NCBI RefSeq assembly: GCF_000160695.1
Contig: NZ_GG694010.1
Span: forward strand, 141,163 to 205,162
Length of the DNA: 64,000 nucleotides
Source: Centipeda flueggei ATCC 43531
Lineage (GTDB): Bacteria; Bacillota; Negativicutes; Selenomonadales; Selenomonadaceae
Direction: 5' to 3'
Part shown: positions 16,938 to 25,720 of the stretch, piece by piece
Position numbering within the stretch: position 1 is the stretch's first letter
Layout of the letters: every line of letters begins with the position of its first letter
Position numbers and translations under genes: made by a program
Notes under the pieces: model-generated
What the model saw: the letters and a program-made list of their open reading frames with translations, nothing else
Database searches by the model: none
What the model was told of the DNA's origin: nothing

Positions 16938-17623
16938 CAGTTCTTCCCCTCAGCATACGGGATGGGGTCATGCAGCCCTGCCTCGGCAAAGCCGCGCAGC
17001 CGCAGAAGGCAGCTGTCGCAGACACCGCATGCCACAGTGCCGCCGCGATAACAGCTCGTTGTCAGTGCGTAGGGTGCGTCGAGTTCATCCCCGCGGAGGA
17101 TGATCTCACCCTTTGAGAGATGCTGGAGCGGCGTCTCGATGACGATACGCCGTCCGTCCTCCGCAGATGCCGCCGTCGCCGCATCTGCTGCGCGCTGAAA
17201 CGCCGCAATAAATTCCGGGCGGCAGTCGGGATAGCCCGAGTAGTCCACAGAGTTCACGCCGATGTAGACGTGTGCGGCACCAACGCGCTCCGCATAGCCG
17301 AGCGCATAGCTGAGGAAGATGAGGTTGCGGGCAGGCACATATGTGACGGGAATGTCGGTCCGTTCCGCATTGCCCTGTGGGACATCAATGGCACTGTCGG
17401 TCAGCGCTGAACCGCCGATGGCGTCCATATTCGTTTCAATGATGAGATGCTCTGCCGCATGATAGTGAGCGGCAATGCTCCTCGCCGCATCCAGCTCACG
17501 ACTGTGGCGCTGATGGTAGTTAAAACTGATCGGATAGAGTTCCTGCCCCGCCGCATGGGCGATCGCCATGCAGGTGCAGCTGTCAAGCCCCCCCGAGAGC
17601 AGAATGACTGCACGTTCTCCCAT
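16937..17623 (-). CDS. queC: 7-cyano-7-deazaguanine synthase QueC
   Basis: It makes preQ0 from 7-carboxy-7-deazaguanine using ATP and ammonia, 228 residues. The PP-loop LLSGGLDSCT is at residues 8-17, and YVPARNLIFLSYA is typical. The zinc-binding cysteines lie in SCYRGG...CGVCDSCLLR near the C-terminus. The ATG at 17623 has GGGGAG upstream and sits 19 nt after rpe. A longer frame into rpe was rejected. It overlaps folE2 by one base. Confidence 0.95.
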   Translation of the reverse strand: MGERAVILLSGGLDSCTCMAIAHAAGQELYPISFNYHQRHSRELDAARSIAAHYHAAEHLIIETNMDAIGGSALTDSAIDVPQGNAERTDIPVTYVPARNLIFLSYALGYAERVGAAHVYIGVNSVDYSGYPDCRPEFIAAFQRAADAATAASAEDGRRIVIETPLQHLSKGEIILRGDELDAPYALTTSCYRGGTVACGVCDSCLLRLRGFAEAGLHDPIPYAEGKN

Positions 17624-17642
17624 ACCGTTCTCCCCTTTTCGA

Positions 17643-18353
17643 TCAGCCGCGCAGCGACGCGATGGCAGCAGATACATCTGCCGCACCGTAGATATATGAT
17701 CCGGCGACGAGCACATTCGCTCCCGCGGAGCGCACGGACTCCGCCGTCTCCGCATTGATGCCGCCGTCGACCTCGATGTCGACATTCAGTTCATTCCCCT
17801 CAATCGTATGGTAGAGGGCATGGATCTTCCCGAGTGTGTTCTCGATGAACTTTTGCCCGCCAAAGCCGGGGTTCACTGTCATGAGCAGCACCATGTCGAC
17901 ATCGTCGATCAGCTCCTCGAGCGTGTAGATGGAGGTGCCCGGATTGAGTGCGACTCCCGCACGGCAGCCCGCCGCCTTGATCTGCTGGATGACGCGGTGC
18001 GCGTGACGCGTCGCCTCGACGTGGAAGGTGATGATGTCCGCACCCGCACGCGCAAAGCTCTCGATGTGCGTCTCGGGGTGCTCGACCATCAGATGCACGT
18101 CAAAGACCGCCTTGGACACCTTGCGCAGGCTCTCGACCACACATGCCCCCATCGTGATATTCGGCACAAACGTCCCGTCCATCACGTCAATGTGGATGTA
18201 CTCTGCCCCTGCTTCCTCGACGCGGCGCACCTCTGCCCCGAGATTCGCAAAATCCGCTGAGAGGATGGACGGGGCGATAATCGTCGGTCGCTCTACGTGG
18301 ATATGTTCCTCTTCCTCCATCATTTCTTCTTCATATTCATGCTCGTGTGTCAT
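17643..18353 (-). CDS. rpe: Ribulose-phosphate 3-epimerase with acidic His-rich N-terminal tail
   Basis: A TIM-barrel enzyme interconverting ribulose-5-P and xylulose-5-P, 236 residues. Active-site stretches are APSILSADF, HIDVMDGTFVPNITMG, HLMVEHPETH, VNPGFGGQKF and EVDGGIN. Unusually, about 20 extra residues precede the barrel (MTHEHEYEEEMMEEEE then HIHVERP), rich in Glu and His. AGGAGAA 5 nt before this ATG supports it as the true start. The tail could bind metal, which fits the metal dependence of Rpe, but that is inference. It lies 10 nt after rsgA. Confidence 0.94.
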   Translation of the reverse strand: MTHEHEYEEEMMEEEEHIHVERPTIIAPSILSADFANLGAEVRRVEEAGAEYIHIDVMDGTFVPNITMGACVVESLRKVSKAVFDVHLMVEHPETHIESFARAGADIITFHVEATRHAHRVIQQIKAAGCRAGVALNPGTSIYTLEELIDDVDMVLLMTVNPGFGGQKFIENTLGKIHALYHTIEGNELNVDIEVDGGINAETAESVRSAGANVLVAGSYIYGAADVSAAIASLRG

Positions 18354-18363
18354 GGGTATTCTC

Positions 18364-19230
18364 CTATCTTCTTACCGATCTGATTTCATCCAGCAACGCA
18401 ATGTAAGCATCATAGCGCGTACACGCGAGCCGTCCTTCCTCTGCCGCCGCCTTAACGGCACAGTTCGGCTCATGACTGTGGCTGCACGGCGTGAAGCGGC
18501 AGCCCGGGAAATGCAGGAACTCAGGAAAGCAGTCCGCGAGCTCGTCCGCCGCGATTCCCGTCAGCTCCTGCTGGGTAAAGCCCGGCGTATCGACGACATA
18601 GCCACCCGCAAAGGGAAGGAGTTCGGCGCGGCGCGTCGTATGCCGACCGCGTCCGATTTTCTCACTGACCGCTCCCACTGCCAGAGCGAGGGACGAATCC
18701 ATTGCATTGAGCAGGGAGGATTTTCCTGCGCCCGAAGGGCCTGCAAAGACCGTGATCTCTCCTGCAAGACGCTCCTGCAACGCCGAAAGTCCCGTCCCAT
18801 TCACTGCAGACACCAGCAGGACGGGATACCCTGCTGCTTCGTACGGCGTGCAGAATTCCGTCATGTTGCCGCCAGCCAGATCAATCTTATTGATGCAGAG
18901 CACGATATGATCTATGCCGCTGTGCTCGGCAAGTACAAGAAAGCGACTGACAACGAGCGGGTGTGGATTGGGGGCGGCGGCAGCGACAGTGACGACGATC
19001 TGCGTGAGATTTGCCACGCGCGGACGCAAAAGAAGCGATGTGCGCGGCTCTGTTCCCTCGATCACGCCCTCCGTGGAGGAGATCCTCTCCAGACGCACAA
19101 TGTCACCGGGAAGCAGTGCATCACGCCCACGTGTACTCTTGCCGCGCAGCTTGCAGAGTATCTCCGCACTGTTCACGCTGACGTGGATGACGCTGTTGTA
19201 GACCTTCAGAATCCGTCCGTACTGGTGCAC
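18364..19230 (-). CDS. rsgA: Ribosome small-subunit-dependent GTPase RsgA
   Basis: A circularly permuted GTPase that checks late 30S maturation, 288 residues. It has an N-terminal OB fold (YGRILKVYNSVIHV), then the permuted GTPase motifs in the order G4 (NKID), G1 (GPSGAGKSSLLN), G3 (DTPGF), and a C-terminal zinc knuckle (CFPEFLHFPGCRFTPCSHSHEPNC). The start is GTG 19230, with AGGGAGG upstream, 10 nt after the kinase gene. A reading from 19368 overlaps the kinase and is rejected. The pairing with a PASTA kinase gene is common in Firmicutes. Confidence 0.94.
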   Translation of the reverse strand: MHQYGRILKVYNSVIHVSVNSAEILCKLRGKSTRGRDALLPGDIVRLERISSTEGVIEGTEPRTSLLLRPRVANLTQIVVTVAAAAPNPHPLVVSRFLVLAEHSGIDHIVLCINKIDLAGGNMTEFCTPYEAAGYPVLLVSAVNGTGLSALQERLAGEITVFAGPSGAGKSSLLNAMDSSLALAVGAVSEKIGRGRHTTRRAELLPFAGGYVVDTPGFTQQELTGIAADELADCFPEFLHFPGCRFTPCSHSHEPNCAVKAAAEEGRLACTRYDAYIALLDEIRSVRR

Positions 19231-19240
19231 AGCCGCCTCC

Positions 19241-20998
19241 CTACTCTGTCTTTTCCGTCTGGATACGGCGTCCGGCGGGGTCTTTATCCCCCTTCTTAGG
19301 TTCGCTGTTTTTCCCGCTGTTCTTCGTTTCAGTCCCCTTTCCGCTCGAAACAGTGAGCCGTACCACACTCCCTGCCTCCATCTCAGCTCCCGCCGAGGGC
19401 GACTGGCTGATAACCGTCCCTGCTGCCTGGGTACTCGTCTCTTCTGCCGTACTTCCGACCTTCAGACCGCTGCTCTCAAGCAGCGCACGGGCACGATCCA
19501 ATGGTACACCTTTTACATCAGGGACTGCGACCTTCTTGACCTTCTGCCCTTTGCTGACAGTAATATCGACCGACTGTCCTTTGCTGATGCGCGATCCGCT
19601 GCGCGGGTCCTGTGAGATGACCGTGCCACTGTCCTCGTCTGAATATGTCTCATACGCTGAGCCAAGGCGCAGCCCCATTTGCTCGAGTTTGGCGATGGCA
19701 TCTGCCTTCGTCAGTCCGCGCAGATTCGGCATCTCGATCTCCTCACCGCCCTTGCTGACGTAGATGGTAACCGTACGCTCTTCCTTGACCGTCATGCCTG
19801 CCTCAGGAGTCTGCGAAACGACAATGCCGACAGGTACAGATGCATCATAGGTTTCAGCGACCGTAACACGCAGATGCTGATCCTCCAAAATCTGTCGGGC
19901 AAGTGTCAGCTGCTTTCCTGTTACATCAGGAACAGTGACCTCAACGGAACTCCAGAATTTGCCAAAGCTAAGGAAAAAACCAGTAAAGAATCCCAGAAGA
20001 AGAATGAGAACAATCCCAAACTTGAACTTCTTCTTCTGATAGAATGAACGCTCTTCCGCCTGCGGCAATTCTATCTCATTCTCCGACGCCGGGACAGCAG
20101 CATGGAGCTCCTGCGCTTCCATGGGGCTGAGAACACGTGTCGCATCCGGATCAAACCCTGGTACAGCGGTGGTATCGCTATGCATCATCTGCTCCGTATG
20201 TGCAATATCTGCCGCGAGTGTGCTGCTGTCCGGACGCTGTGACGGGTCCTTCGCCATCATGCGTGCTACAAGAGCCTCAACGACAGGCGGAATACCCGGA
20301 ACGAGGAGACGGAGTGGCTGCGGCTCCTCTTCGAGATGCTTGCGTGCAATACTCACGGCAGTATTCCCATCAAAAGGGATGCGGCCAGAAAGCATTTCAT
20401 AGAGAACAACGCCGAGGGAGTAGACATCCGACTTCGGCGTAATGAGCGTACCGCGCGCCTGCTCGGGAGAGAAATAATGTACAGAGCCCATGATATTATC
20501 GTTGTACGTCATGGTGGACTCAGTCACCGCGCGTGCGATGCCGAAGTCTGCCACCTTGATGTTTCCGTCGGGCATGACCAGGATGTTATGCGGCTTGATG
20601 TCGCAGTGCACAAGATTATTCGCATGTGCCTGTGCCAGTGCTCCCGCGATCTGACGTGCAATGCGGAGCGCCTGAGCCACGGGCAGAGCCCCCTCCTCCT
20701 TGATGCGCTCCTTCAGCGTACGTCCCGGAACATACTCCATAACAATGTAGTGGCGTCCCTCGGCAACACCGACATCATAGACATTGACGATATTGGGGTG
20801 CGTGATGCGCGCCGCAGCCTTTGCCTCACGCTGAAACCGCCCAATGAATTCCGTGTCGTGCTCATACTGCTGATGCAAAATTTTAACAGCGACAGTGCGT
20901 TCCAAAAGCTGATCTTTCGCCCGATAGACATCCGCCATGCCGCCGCTGCCAACAAGCATTTCCAGTGCATAGCGTCCATCCAAAACACGCTCGACCAT
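19241..20998 (-). CDS. PASTA-domain serine/threonine kinase (PrkC/PknB type)
   Basis: A membrane sensor kinase that reads muropeptides or lipid II and controls cell-wall growth and division, 585 residues. The kinase domain starts at about 8, with glycine loop LVGSGGMADVY, AVK lysine, catalytic HCDIKPHNI and DFGIA. There is one membrane helix near 325-345 (FGIVLILLLGFFTGFFLSFG). Three extracellular PASTA repeats follow (VPDVTGKQLTLAR, MPNLRGLTKADAI, VPDVKGVPLDRAR), then a charged Ser/Lys-rich tail. The start at 20998 has GGAGGAAG upstream. It sits with its PP2C phosphatase, FHA proteins, PBP and FtsW. Confidence 0.95.
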   Translation of the reverse strand: MVERVLDGRYALEMLVGSGGMADVYRAKDQLLERTVAVKILHQQYEHDTEFIGRFQREAKAAARITHPNIVNVYDVGVAEGRHYIVMEYVPGRTLKERIKEEGALPVAQALRIARQIAGALAQAHANNLVHCDIKPHNILVMPDGNIKVADFGIARAVTESTMTYNDNIMGSVHYFSPEQARGTLITPKSDVYSLGVVLYEMLSGRIPFDGNTAVSIARKHLEEEPQPLRLLVPGIPPVVEALVARMMAKDPSQRPDSSTLAADIAHTEQMMHSDTTAVPGFDPDATRVLSPMEAQELHAAVPASENEIELPQAEERSFYQKKKFKFGIVLILLLGFFTGFFLSFGKFWSSVEVTVPDVTGKQLTLARQILEDQHLRVTVAETYDASVPVGIVVSQTPEAGMTVKEERTVTIYVSKGGEEIEMPNLRGLTKADAIAKLEQMGLRLGSAYETYSDEDSGTVISQDPRSGSRISKGQSVDITVSKGQKVKKVAVPDVKGVPLDRARALLESSGLKVGSTAEETSTQAAGTVISQSPSAGAEMEAGSVVRLTVSSGKGTETKNSGKNSEPKKGDKDPAGRRIQTEKTE

Positions 20999-21052
20999 GT
21001 TTCTTCCTCCTATCGCCTCTGCCGTGTGCCGAGGCACTATCTCATCAGGGTG

Positions 21053-22456
21053 TCAGCCCTCAAAATACCTGCTGATAATTCGACGGGCAATCCCCGCCGC
21101 CGCTCTGCCGCCGTAGCCGCCCTCCTCCACAAGGACGGAAAGGACGATCTTGCGGCCGCCGTGCTCTGCCGTGCCGATAAACCATGCATGATCGGTTCCG
21201 GTTGCGTTCTCTGCCGTGCCGGTCTTGCCCGTCACACGCACGCCGCTGACCTCTGCCGCCGTACCTGTCCCGGAGGCAACGACTCCCTCCATATCCGCAT
21301 CGATAATAGAAGCACGTTCGGCTGTCGTTGCCGTCCGCCACACCTGCGGATTTGCTGCATAGAGTGCTGCACCTCCCGTCGTCAGTACAGCATCTACGAG
21401 ATATGGCTGCATGATGCGTCCCCCATTCGCGAACGCATCAGCAACGAGTGCCATCTGCAGGGGGGTGACAAGCAGCTGTCCCTGACCGAATCCGATCTGG
21501 GCAATCTCTCCGTCGCTCAGACCGTGCAGAGAAGGAACATGGGCCATCGCCATCGTAAGTTCCGCCGCTGGAAGTTCTGCCCCAATACCGAAGCGGTCAA
21601 ACGCATCACTGAGCCCCTTGTCTCCCATGCGCATGGCGAGTGTCGCAAAGGTAATATTACACGACTCACGCAGTGCATCCGCGAGACGCAGTCGGCCGTG
21701 TGCCTCACCGTGACTCTCATGCAGGACATAGTCCTTGCCGATGGCAAGCTCTCCCGTACAGTCAAAGATCTCATCCGGCGTCGTCACACCAGTCTTCAGT
21801 GCCGCATCGGCGATCAGTGTCTTGAAGGTAGAGCCAGGCGGATATAGTCCCTGTGCGGCCCGATTTACGAGCGGGCTGTCGGCACGGGACGATAGTTCAT
21901 CCCACGCACGTTCTGTCACCGAAGGATCAAAGGATGGCGTACTCACCATGGCAAGCACTGCCCCCGTCGCCGCGTCCATTACAACGACTGCTCCCCGATG
22001 TTCGCCGAGCGCACGGTACGCCGTCTGCGACAGTTCCGCATCGACAGTAAGACGGACATCATAGCCCGTATCGGCGCGCAGAAGTGTGCGCAGTGGGCCC
22101 ATCCCCGCCACATCATTCGTCACCCCGCTGAGCGCAGCGCCCTCCGTCTGCTCGATACCTGTCGCCCCATGACGGTCAGTACGGTAGCCAGTAACAGGTG
22201 CAAGCACCGTGCCATAAGGATAGGAACGATGCCCTCCGGCATCACTCTCGGCGAGGACACGTCCCTCACGATCGAGGATACGGCCGCGCTGTATATCTCC
22301 CTCCATCAGTGCGGAGCGCATATTGAGCGGATGTGCGGCAAGTTCCGGACCATCCCACACAGAAAGCTTGACGAGGTAAAGAAGTTGGATAACGATAAGA
22401 AGGAGCAGACACGCAGCAGCGGCAGCGATATGCCGGCGCATCTTTTCATCCGTCAT
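21053..22456 (-). CDS. Penicillin-binding protein, PbpA-type transpeptidase
   Basis: A class B-like D,D-transpeptidase that crosslinks peptidoglycan, 467 residues. It has one N-terminal membrane anchor (about 9-29), a short non-catalytic domain (IQRGRILDREGRVLAES) and a transpeptidase domain with SxxK in PGSTFKT, SxN as SCN, and KTGTAE. Length and layout resemble mycobacterial PbpA. The start overlaps the ftsW stop by 4 nt, so it is likely the cognate partner of that glycosyltransferase, with activity tuned by the downstream PASTA kinase. Confidence 0.92.
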   Translation of the reverse strand: MTDEKMRRHIAAAAACLLLLIVIQLLYLVKLSVWDGPELAAHPLNMRSALMEGDIQRGRILDREGRVLAESDAGGHRSYPYGTVLAPVTGYRTDRHGATGIEQTEGAALSGVTNDVAGMGPLRTLLRADTGYDVRLTVDAELSQTAYRALGEHRGAVVVMDAATGAVLAMVSTPSFDPSVTERAWDELSSRADSPLVNRAAQGLYPPGSTFKTLIADAALKTGVTTPDEIFDCTGELAIGKDYVLHESHGEAHGRLRLADALRESCNITFATLAMRMGDKGLSDAFDRFGIGAELPAAELTMAMAHVPSLHGLSDGEIAQIGFGQGQLLVTPLQMALVADAFANGGRIMQPYLVDAVLTTGGAALYAANPQVWRTATTAERASIIDADMEGVVASGTGTAAEVSGVRVTGKTGTAENATGTDHAWFIGTAEHGGRKIVLSVLVEEGGYGGRAAAGIARRIISRYFEG

Positions 22457-23724
22457 GGTGCCGCCTCCTTACGTGGTGCGGACAGTGCCGTCAGAATACC
22501 AAGAAAAACAAAACTCGCCGCCATGGAGCTGCCGCCATAGCTGACAAAGGGCAGAGTGATGCCCGTCAACGGCAGAAGTTTCGTAACGCCCGCAATGATA
22601 ATGAACGCCTGCAGGAGAAGCGCCGTCGCAGCACCTGCTGCAGCAAGAGCCCGCTCCACACGCAGCTGACACATAGCAATATGGACACCACGCCAAAAGA
22701 TAAGTGCATAGGCGAGGAGAACAGCAGCTGCACCAATCAGACCGAACTCCTCGGCAATCGCAGCAAAGATGAAGTCCGTGTGCACCTCCGGGATCAGTCC
22801 GGGATGCCCCTCAGCAAATCCCGTCCCCCAGACACCGCCGCTGCCGATGGCAAAGAGAGCCTGAACGATCTGATATGACATACCATTTGGGTCTGCCCAC
22901 GGGTGCATCCAGATGTCAAAGCGGACACGCACATGCCCAAAAAGCATATAACTGAGTGCTGCCGCAGCAAGAATGAACACTCCCGCAAGAAACACATAGG
23001 ACTTGCGCCCTGTTCCCATATAGGTCATAACCACTGCCATGCCAAAGAAAAACAATGCCGCGCCGAGGTCATGTGCGATAACAAACATCAGCACGGAAAG
23101 TCCCCAGAGAGCAATGAGAGGCGCGATGAAACGTACGGGCGGCAGATGGAGGAATGCGACGCGCCGTGCCGGAAGTGTCAGCACGGCATGATGATCGGCA
23201 AGATAGGCAGAAAGAAAGAACACGAGAAGAATCTTGCCAAACTCCGAGGGCTGGACAGAAAAAGCGCCGAATGCCAGCCAATTCTTATTGCCGCCAATGG
23301 AGACACCAAAGAGCAGAGGAAGCAGGAGGACGATGGTGGTAGCTGCACCGAGCAAGTAAGGATAGGAAAACATCCGCGCAAGGCGATCCCACATAAGAAT
23401 CACCGTCATCCACAGGATGATTCCAATGGATGCCCAGCGCAGCTGCGCTGTGAAGAGATCTGGCTTCAGCCGTGCAATCTCCGCAAGGCCAACGGAAAGG
23501 AGTACATAAGCGAGCATCAAGGGCACACGATCCAGTCTGCGCCGTGCCGCAAGGAAAAAACTCACCGTGCCGCAAAGCAGGAGAATGCCGAGATACGGCA
23601 AATACGGCAAATCGGTCTGCCAGTCAAAGTGCCAGCCGGGCTGCCCCGCCCCGTGCTCCAGCAGAAGAATACCAAGTCCGCAGAGGAGGATACCGAGCGG
23701 AGCAAATCGCAATTTATGCATCAT
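22453..23724 (-). CDS. FtsW/RodA/SpoVE family peptidoglycan glycosyltransferase
   Basis: A SEDS-family lipid II polymerase in the inner membrane, 423 residues, about 10-12 helices. SEDS marks include GGNKNWLAFGAFSVQPSEFGKI, ALFAIGSGGVWGTGFAEG, and the C-terminal LPLTGITLPFVSYGGSSM. The pairing with the adjacent PBP (ATGA overlap) mirrors RodA-PbpA or FtsW-FtsI pairs. Sequence alone does not settle whether it serves elongation or division. Confidence 0.93.
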   Translation of the reverse strand: MMHKLRFAPLGILLCGLGILLLEHGAGQPGWHFDWQTDLPYLPYLGILLLCGTVSFFLAARRRLDRVPLMLAYVLLSVGLAEIARLKPDLFTAQLRWASIGIILWMTVILMWDRLARMFSYPYLLGAATTIVLLLPLLFGVSIGGNKNWLAFGAFSVQPSEFGKILLVFFLSAYLADHHAVLTLPARRVAFLHLPPVRFIAPLIALWGLSVLMFVIAHDLGAALFFFGMAVVMTYMGTGRKSYVFLAGVFILAAAALSYMLFGHVRVRFDIWMHPWADPNGMSYQIVQALFAIGSGGVWGTGFAEGHPGLIPEVHTDFIFAAIAEEFGLIGAAAVLLAYALIFWRGVHIAMCQLRVERALAAAGAATALLLQAFIIIAGVTKLLPLTGITLPFVSYGGSSMAASFVFLGILTALSAPRKEAAP

Positions 23725-24434
23725 GACGGATCACAGGCGACGACAATCGCCGTTACGTTATCCGTTCCCCCTGCATCAAGGGCACGTTTCACCATTTGAT
23801 GGGCAGCATCGGCGGGGACACCGCCGAGCAGTGTACACAGCTCTGCATCCTCAACCATATTGGTCAGCCCATCTGTTGCGAGGAGAAAGCGATCCCCCGC
23901 CTCAACGGGAAACGAATCACCATCCACATGCAGGCGTTCCTCGATGCCGACGGCACGCAGAAGATAATTCTTGCGCGGATGATGCTGTGCTTCTGCCTCA
24001 CTCAGTTCTCCTCGTGCGACAAGTTCTTCCACATAGGAGTGGTCACGCGAGATCTGGCGGAATTCTCCATCCCGCAGAAGATAGAGACGGCTGTCGCCGA
24101 CGTGCGCATAATGCGCCATCTGCGCAGCTTCATCGATATGAAGAACCGTCGCCGTCGATCCCATCCCCTCATAGGAGGAATTGCCTGCAGCGGCATCCAA
24201 TACCTGCTGGTTCGCACGAAGCACTGCACTCTTGAGCGACGCCGTATCGATGGGTTCACCTGCATTCGCCATATCATGCACAGCGGCAACAACAATGCGG
24301 CTTGCCACCTCACCTGCTGCATGTCCGCCGAGGCCATCTGCCACGACATAGACGGAATGGACGAATACGCCGCAGCTGTCCTCGTTCGACGTTCGTACAC
24401 GGCCGATATCCGACGCACTCGAAACTTCTATCAT
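23721..24434 (-). CDS. PP2C-family protein phosphatase (Stp/PrpC)
   Basis: A Mn/Mg-dependent serine/threonine phosphatase opposing the PASTA kinase, 237 residues. Metal-binding aspartates are in RVRTSNEDSCGV, VADGLGGHAAGE, LLATDGLTNMV and GTDNVTAIVV. ATG 24434 is supported by GAGAGG upstream and lies 4 nt after the FHA gene. The stop overlaps ftsW by 4 nt. It has no membrane segment, so it is cytosolic. Confidence 0.93.
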   Translation of the reverse strand: MIEVSSASDIGRVRTSNEDSCGVFVHSVYVVADGLGGHAAGEVASRIVVAAVHDMANAGEPIDTASLKSAVLRANQQVLDAAAGNSSYEGMGSTATVLHIDEAAQMAHYAHVGDSRLYLLRDGEFRQISRDHSYVEELVARGELSEAEAQHHPRKNYLLRAVGIEERLHVDGDSFPVEAGDRFLLATDGLTNMVEDAELCTLLGGVPADAAHQMVKRALDAGGTDNVTAIVVACDPS

Positions 24435-24438
24435 GTGC

Positions 24439-24885
24439 TTACCTCTCAAACCGCAGAGACACGGCACCGATGCGCAGAACATCGCCGGGGCGCAGATACG
24501 CCCGTCCCGACAGCCGCCCATCGTTCAGGTAGGTACAGTTGCGGCTGCCAAGATCCTCTGCAATATATGAATTTTCCCGCTGATAAATCAGAACATGATG
24601 ATGTGAAACAAAGCTGTCTGAAAGGACAATATCGTTATCCGGACTGCGGCCGATCGACAGCTCATGCCCTAGGGGATATCTCTTTCCCTCTATCCCCTTG
24701 CCGGTGAGGACAAGGAGTGTCGGTGCTCCGACCGACTGCACAGGCGCACGTGGTACATGCAAATCCATGCGCAGTGAGGAAAACATGAGGTGCCCGATAC
24801 GGAAGACGGAATAAGCCAGCCAAAGCAATGCACCATATTCCAATATGACGCGCAGCGCCTTAAGAAAAAGCGCCGGCATCAGCAT
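24439..24885 (-). CDS. FHA-domain membrane protein (FhaB-like)
   Basis: A 148-residue protein with an N-terminal hydrophobic helix (about 8-30) and a C-terminal forkhead-associated domain that binds phosphothreonine. FHA core motifs are LSIGRSPDNDIVLSD, VSHHHVLI and DLGSRNCTYLN. The same architecture and position occur in mycobacterial FhaB/FipA, a substrate of PknB that links phosphorylation to wall synthesis. It overlaps the preceding FHA gene by 7 nt. Confidence 0.88.
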   Translation of the reverse strand: MLMPALFLKALRVILEYGALLWLAYSVFRIGHLMFSSLRMDLHVPRAPVQSVGAPTLLVLTGKGIEGKRYPLGHELSIGRSPDNDIVLSDSFVSHHHVLIYQRENSYIAEDLGSRNCTYLNDGRLSGRAYLRPGDVLRIGAVSLRFER

Positions 24886-25625
24886 ACCTCATAGCGAAGC
24901 GCTGTTGTCCCGAGGCATATCTCATCCCCGTTTCTGAGGCACTGCATCTCAATCCGCCTGCCATCGACAAAGGTCCCATTGCGGCTCTCCGCATCATAGA
25001 GCATGTGCCGATGCTGCTCATAGGAAATCCATGCATGCACGCGCGAGACATTGGTGTCCGTCAGAATAAACTCATTGCGCGGCATACGTCCCATATAGAT
25101 TTTGCGCTCACCAAGCAGCATGGTGATACCTTCATCTGCCCCGCTGAGAACAGTGAGCATGGCAAGCTCATGCTCCGGCGGCAGGTCGAGGCAGCGCACA
25201 TCCCGCATCGACGGACGCTCCAGCACAATGGTCTGTGCCATCGTATCATGGGAGACCGGCTCGTTCTGTTCCGGAACATGCTTCTGCTGCATCTGTGCGG
25301 TCATACGATAGGAACCTGCACGCAGAGAAGAATCAACAACAAATGAGATGCTAAGCCGCCCTTCCATCAGAAGATCCTCTCGGATAATACAGCGCTTCAG
25401 TGCCGTGCCCAGCTCATCCGTCACACGATGAGAACAGAGGCGCTGATAGTCCTCTGTTCCAAGGGAAATGACGTAAGCATTGGCAATCGAGGCGCTTCCC
25501 TGACGCTTTGCCTCTTTCTCCAATCCCCTGATCAGTTCAACCGGCTCCAGATGACTGCTGAACTTGCGGTTGAAGAATCCCTCAATGTGATCCCCCAGAA
25601 ACGATTCCACGCGATCCATCATCAT
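24879..25625 (-). CDS. FhaA-like protein: DUF3662 plus FHA domain
   Basis: A 248-residue cytosolic protein. The N-terminal DUF3662/FhaA domain starts MMMDRVESFLGDHIEGFFNRKF and continues with EPVELIRGLEKEAKRQ and the VISLGTEDYQRL strand. The C-terminal FHA domain shows IYMGRMPRNEFILTD, VSRVHAWI and ESRNGTFVDG. In mycobacteria FhaA binds PknB-phosphorylated partners and modulates lipid II flipping. The start at 25625 has AAGGAGA upstream. It heads the cell-wall signalling cluster and has its own candidate promoter. Confidence 0.88.
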   Translation of the reverse strand: MMMDRVESFLGDHIEGFFNRKFSSHLEPVELIRGLEKEAKRQGSASIANAYVISLGTEDYQRLCSHRVTDELGTALKRCIIREDLLMEGRLSISFVVDSSLRAGSYRMTAQMQQKHVPEQNEPVSHDTMAQTIVLERPSMRDVRCLDLPPEHELAMLTVLSGADEGITMLLGERKIYMGRMPRNEFILTDTNVSRVHAWISYEQHRHMLYDAESRNGTFVDGRRIEMQCLRNGDEICLGTTALRYEVC

Positions 25626-25696
25626 GCATCGCTCTCCTTTGATCGTAAAGCACAGGAAAATCCACATGCTTCATAAGAATATAAAACAACTTCTAT

Positions 25697-25710
25697 ATCA
25701 TAGCATAAAT
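25697..25710 (-). promoter_or_regulatory. Candidate extended -10 promoter before the FHA/PASTA-kinase cluster
   Basis: TGCTATGAT on the minus strand (TATGAT at 25697-25702) is an extended -10 in the 95-nt AT-rich gap between rlmN and fhaA. No convincing -35 is seen. Confidence 0.4.
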
Positions 25711-25720
25711 CCTGAAAAAA

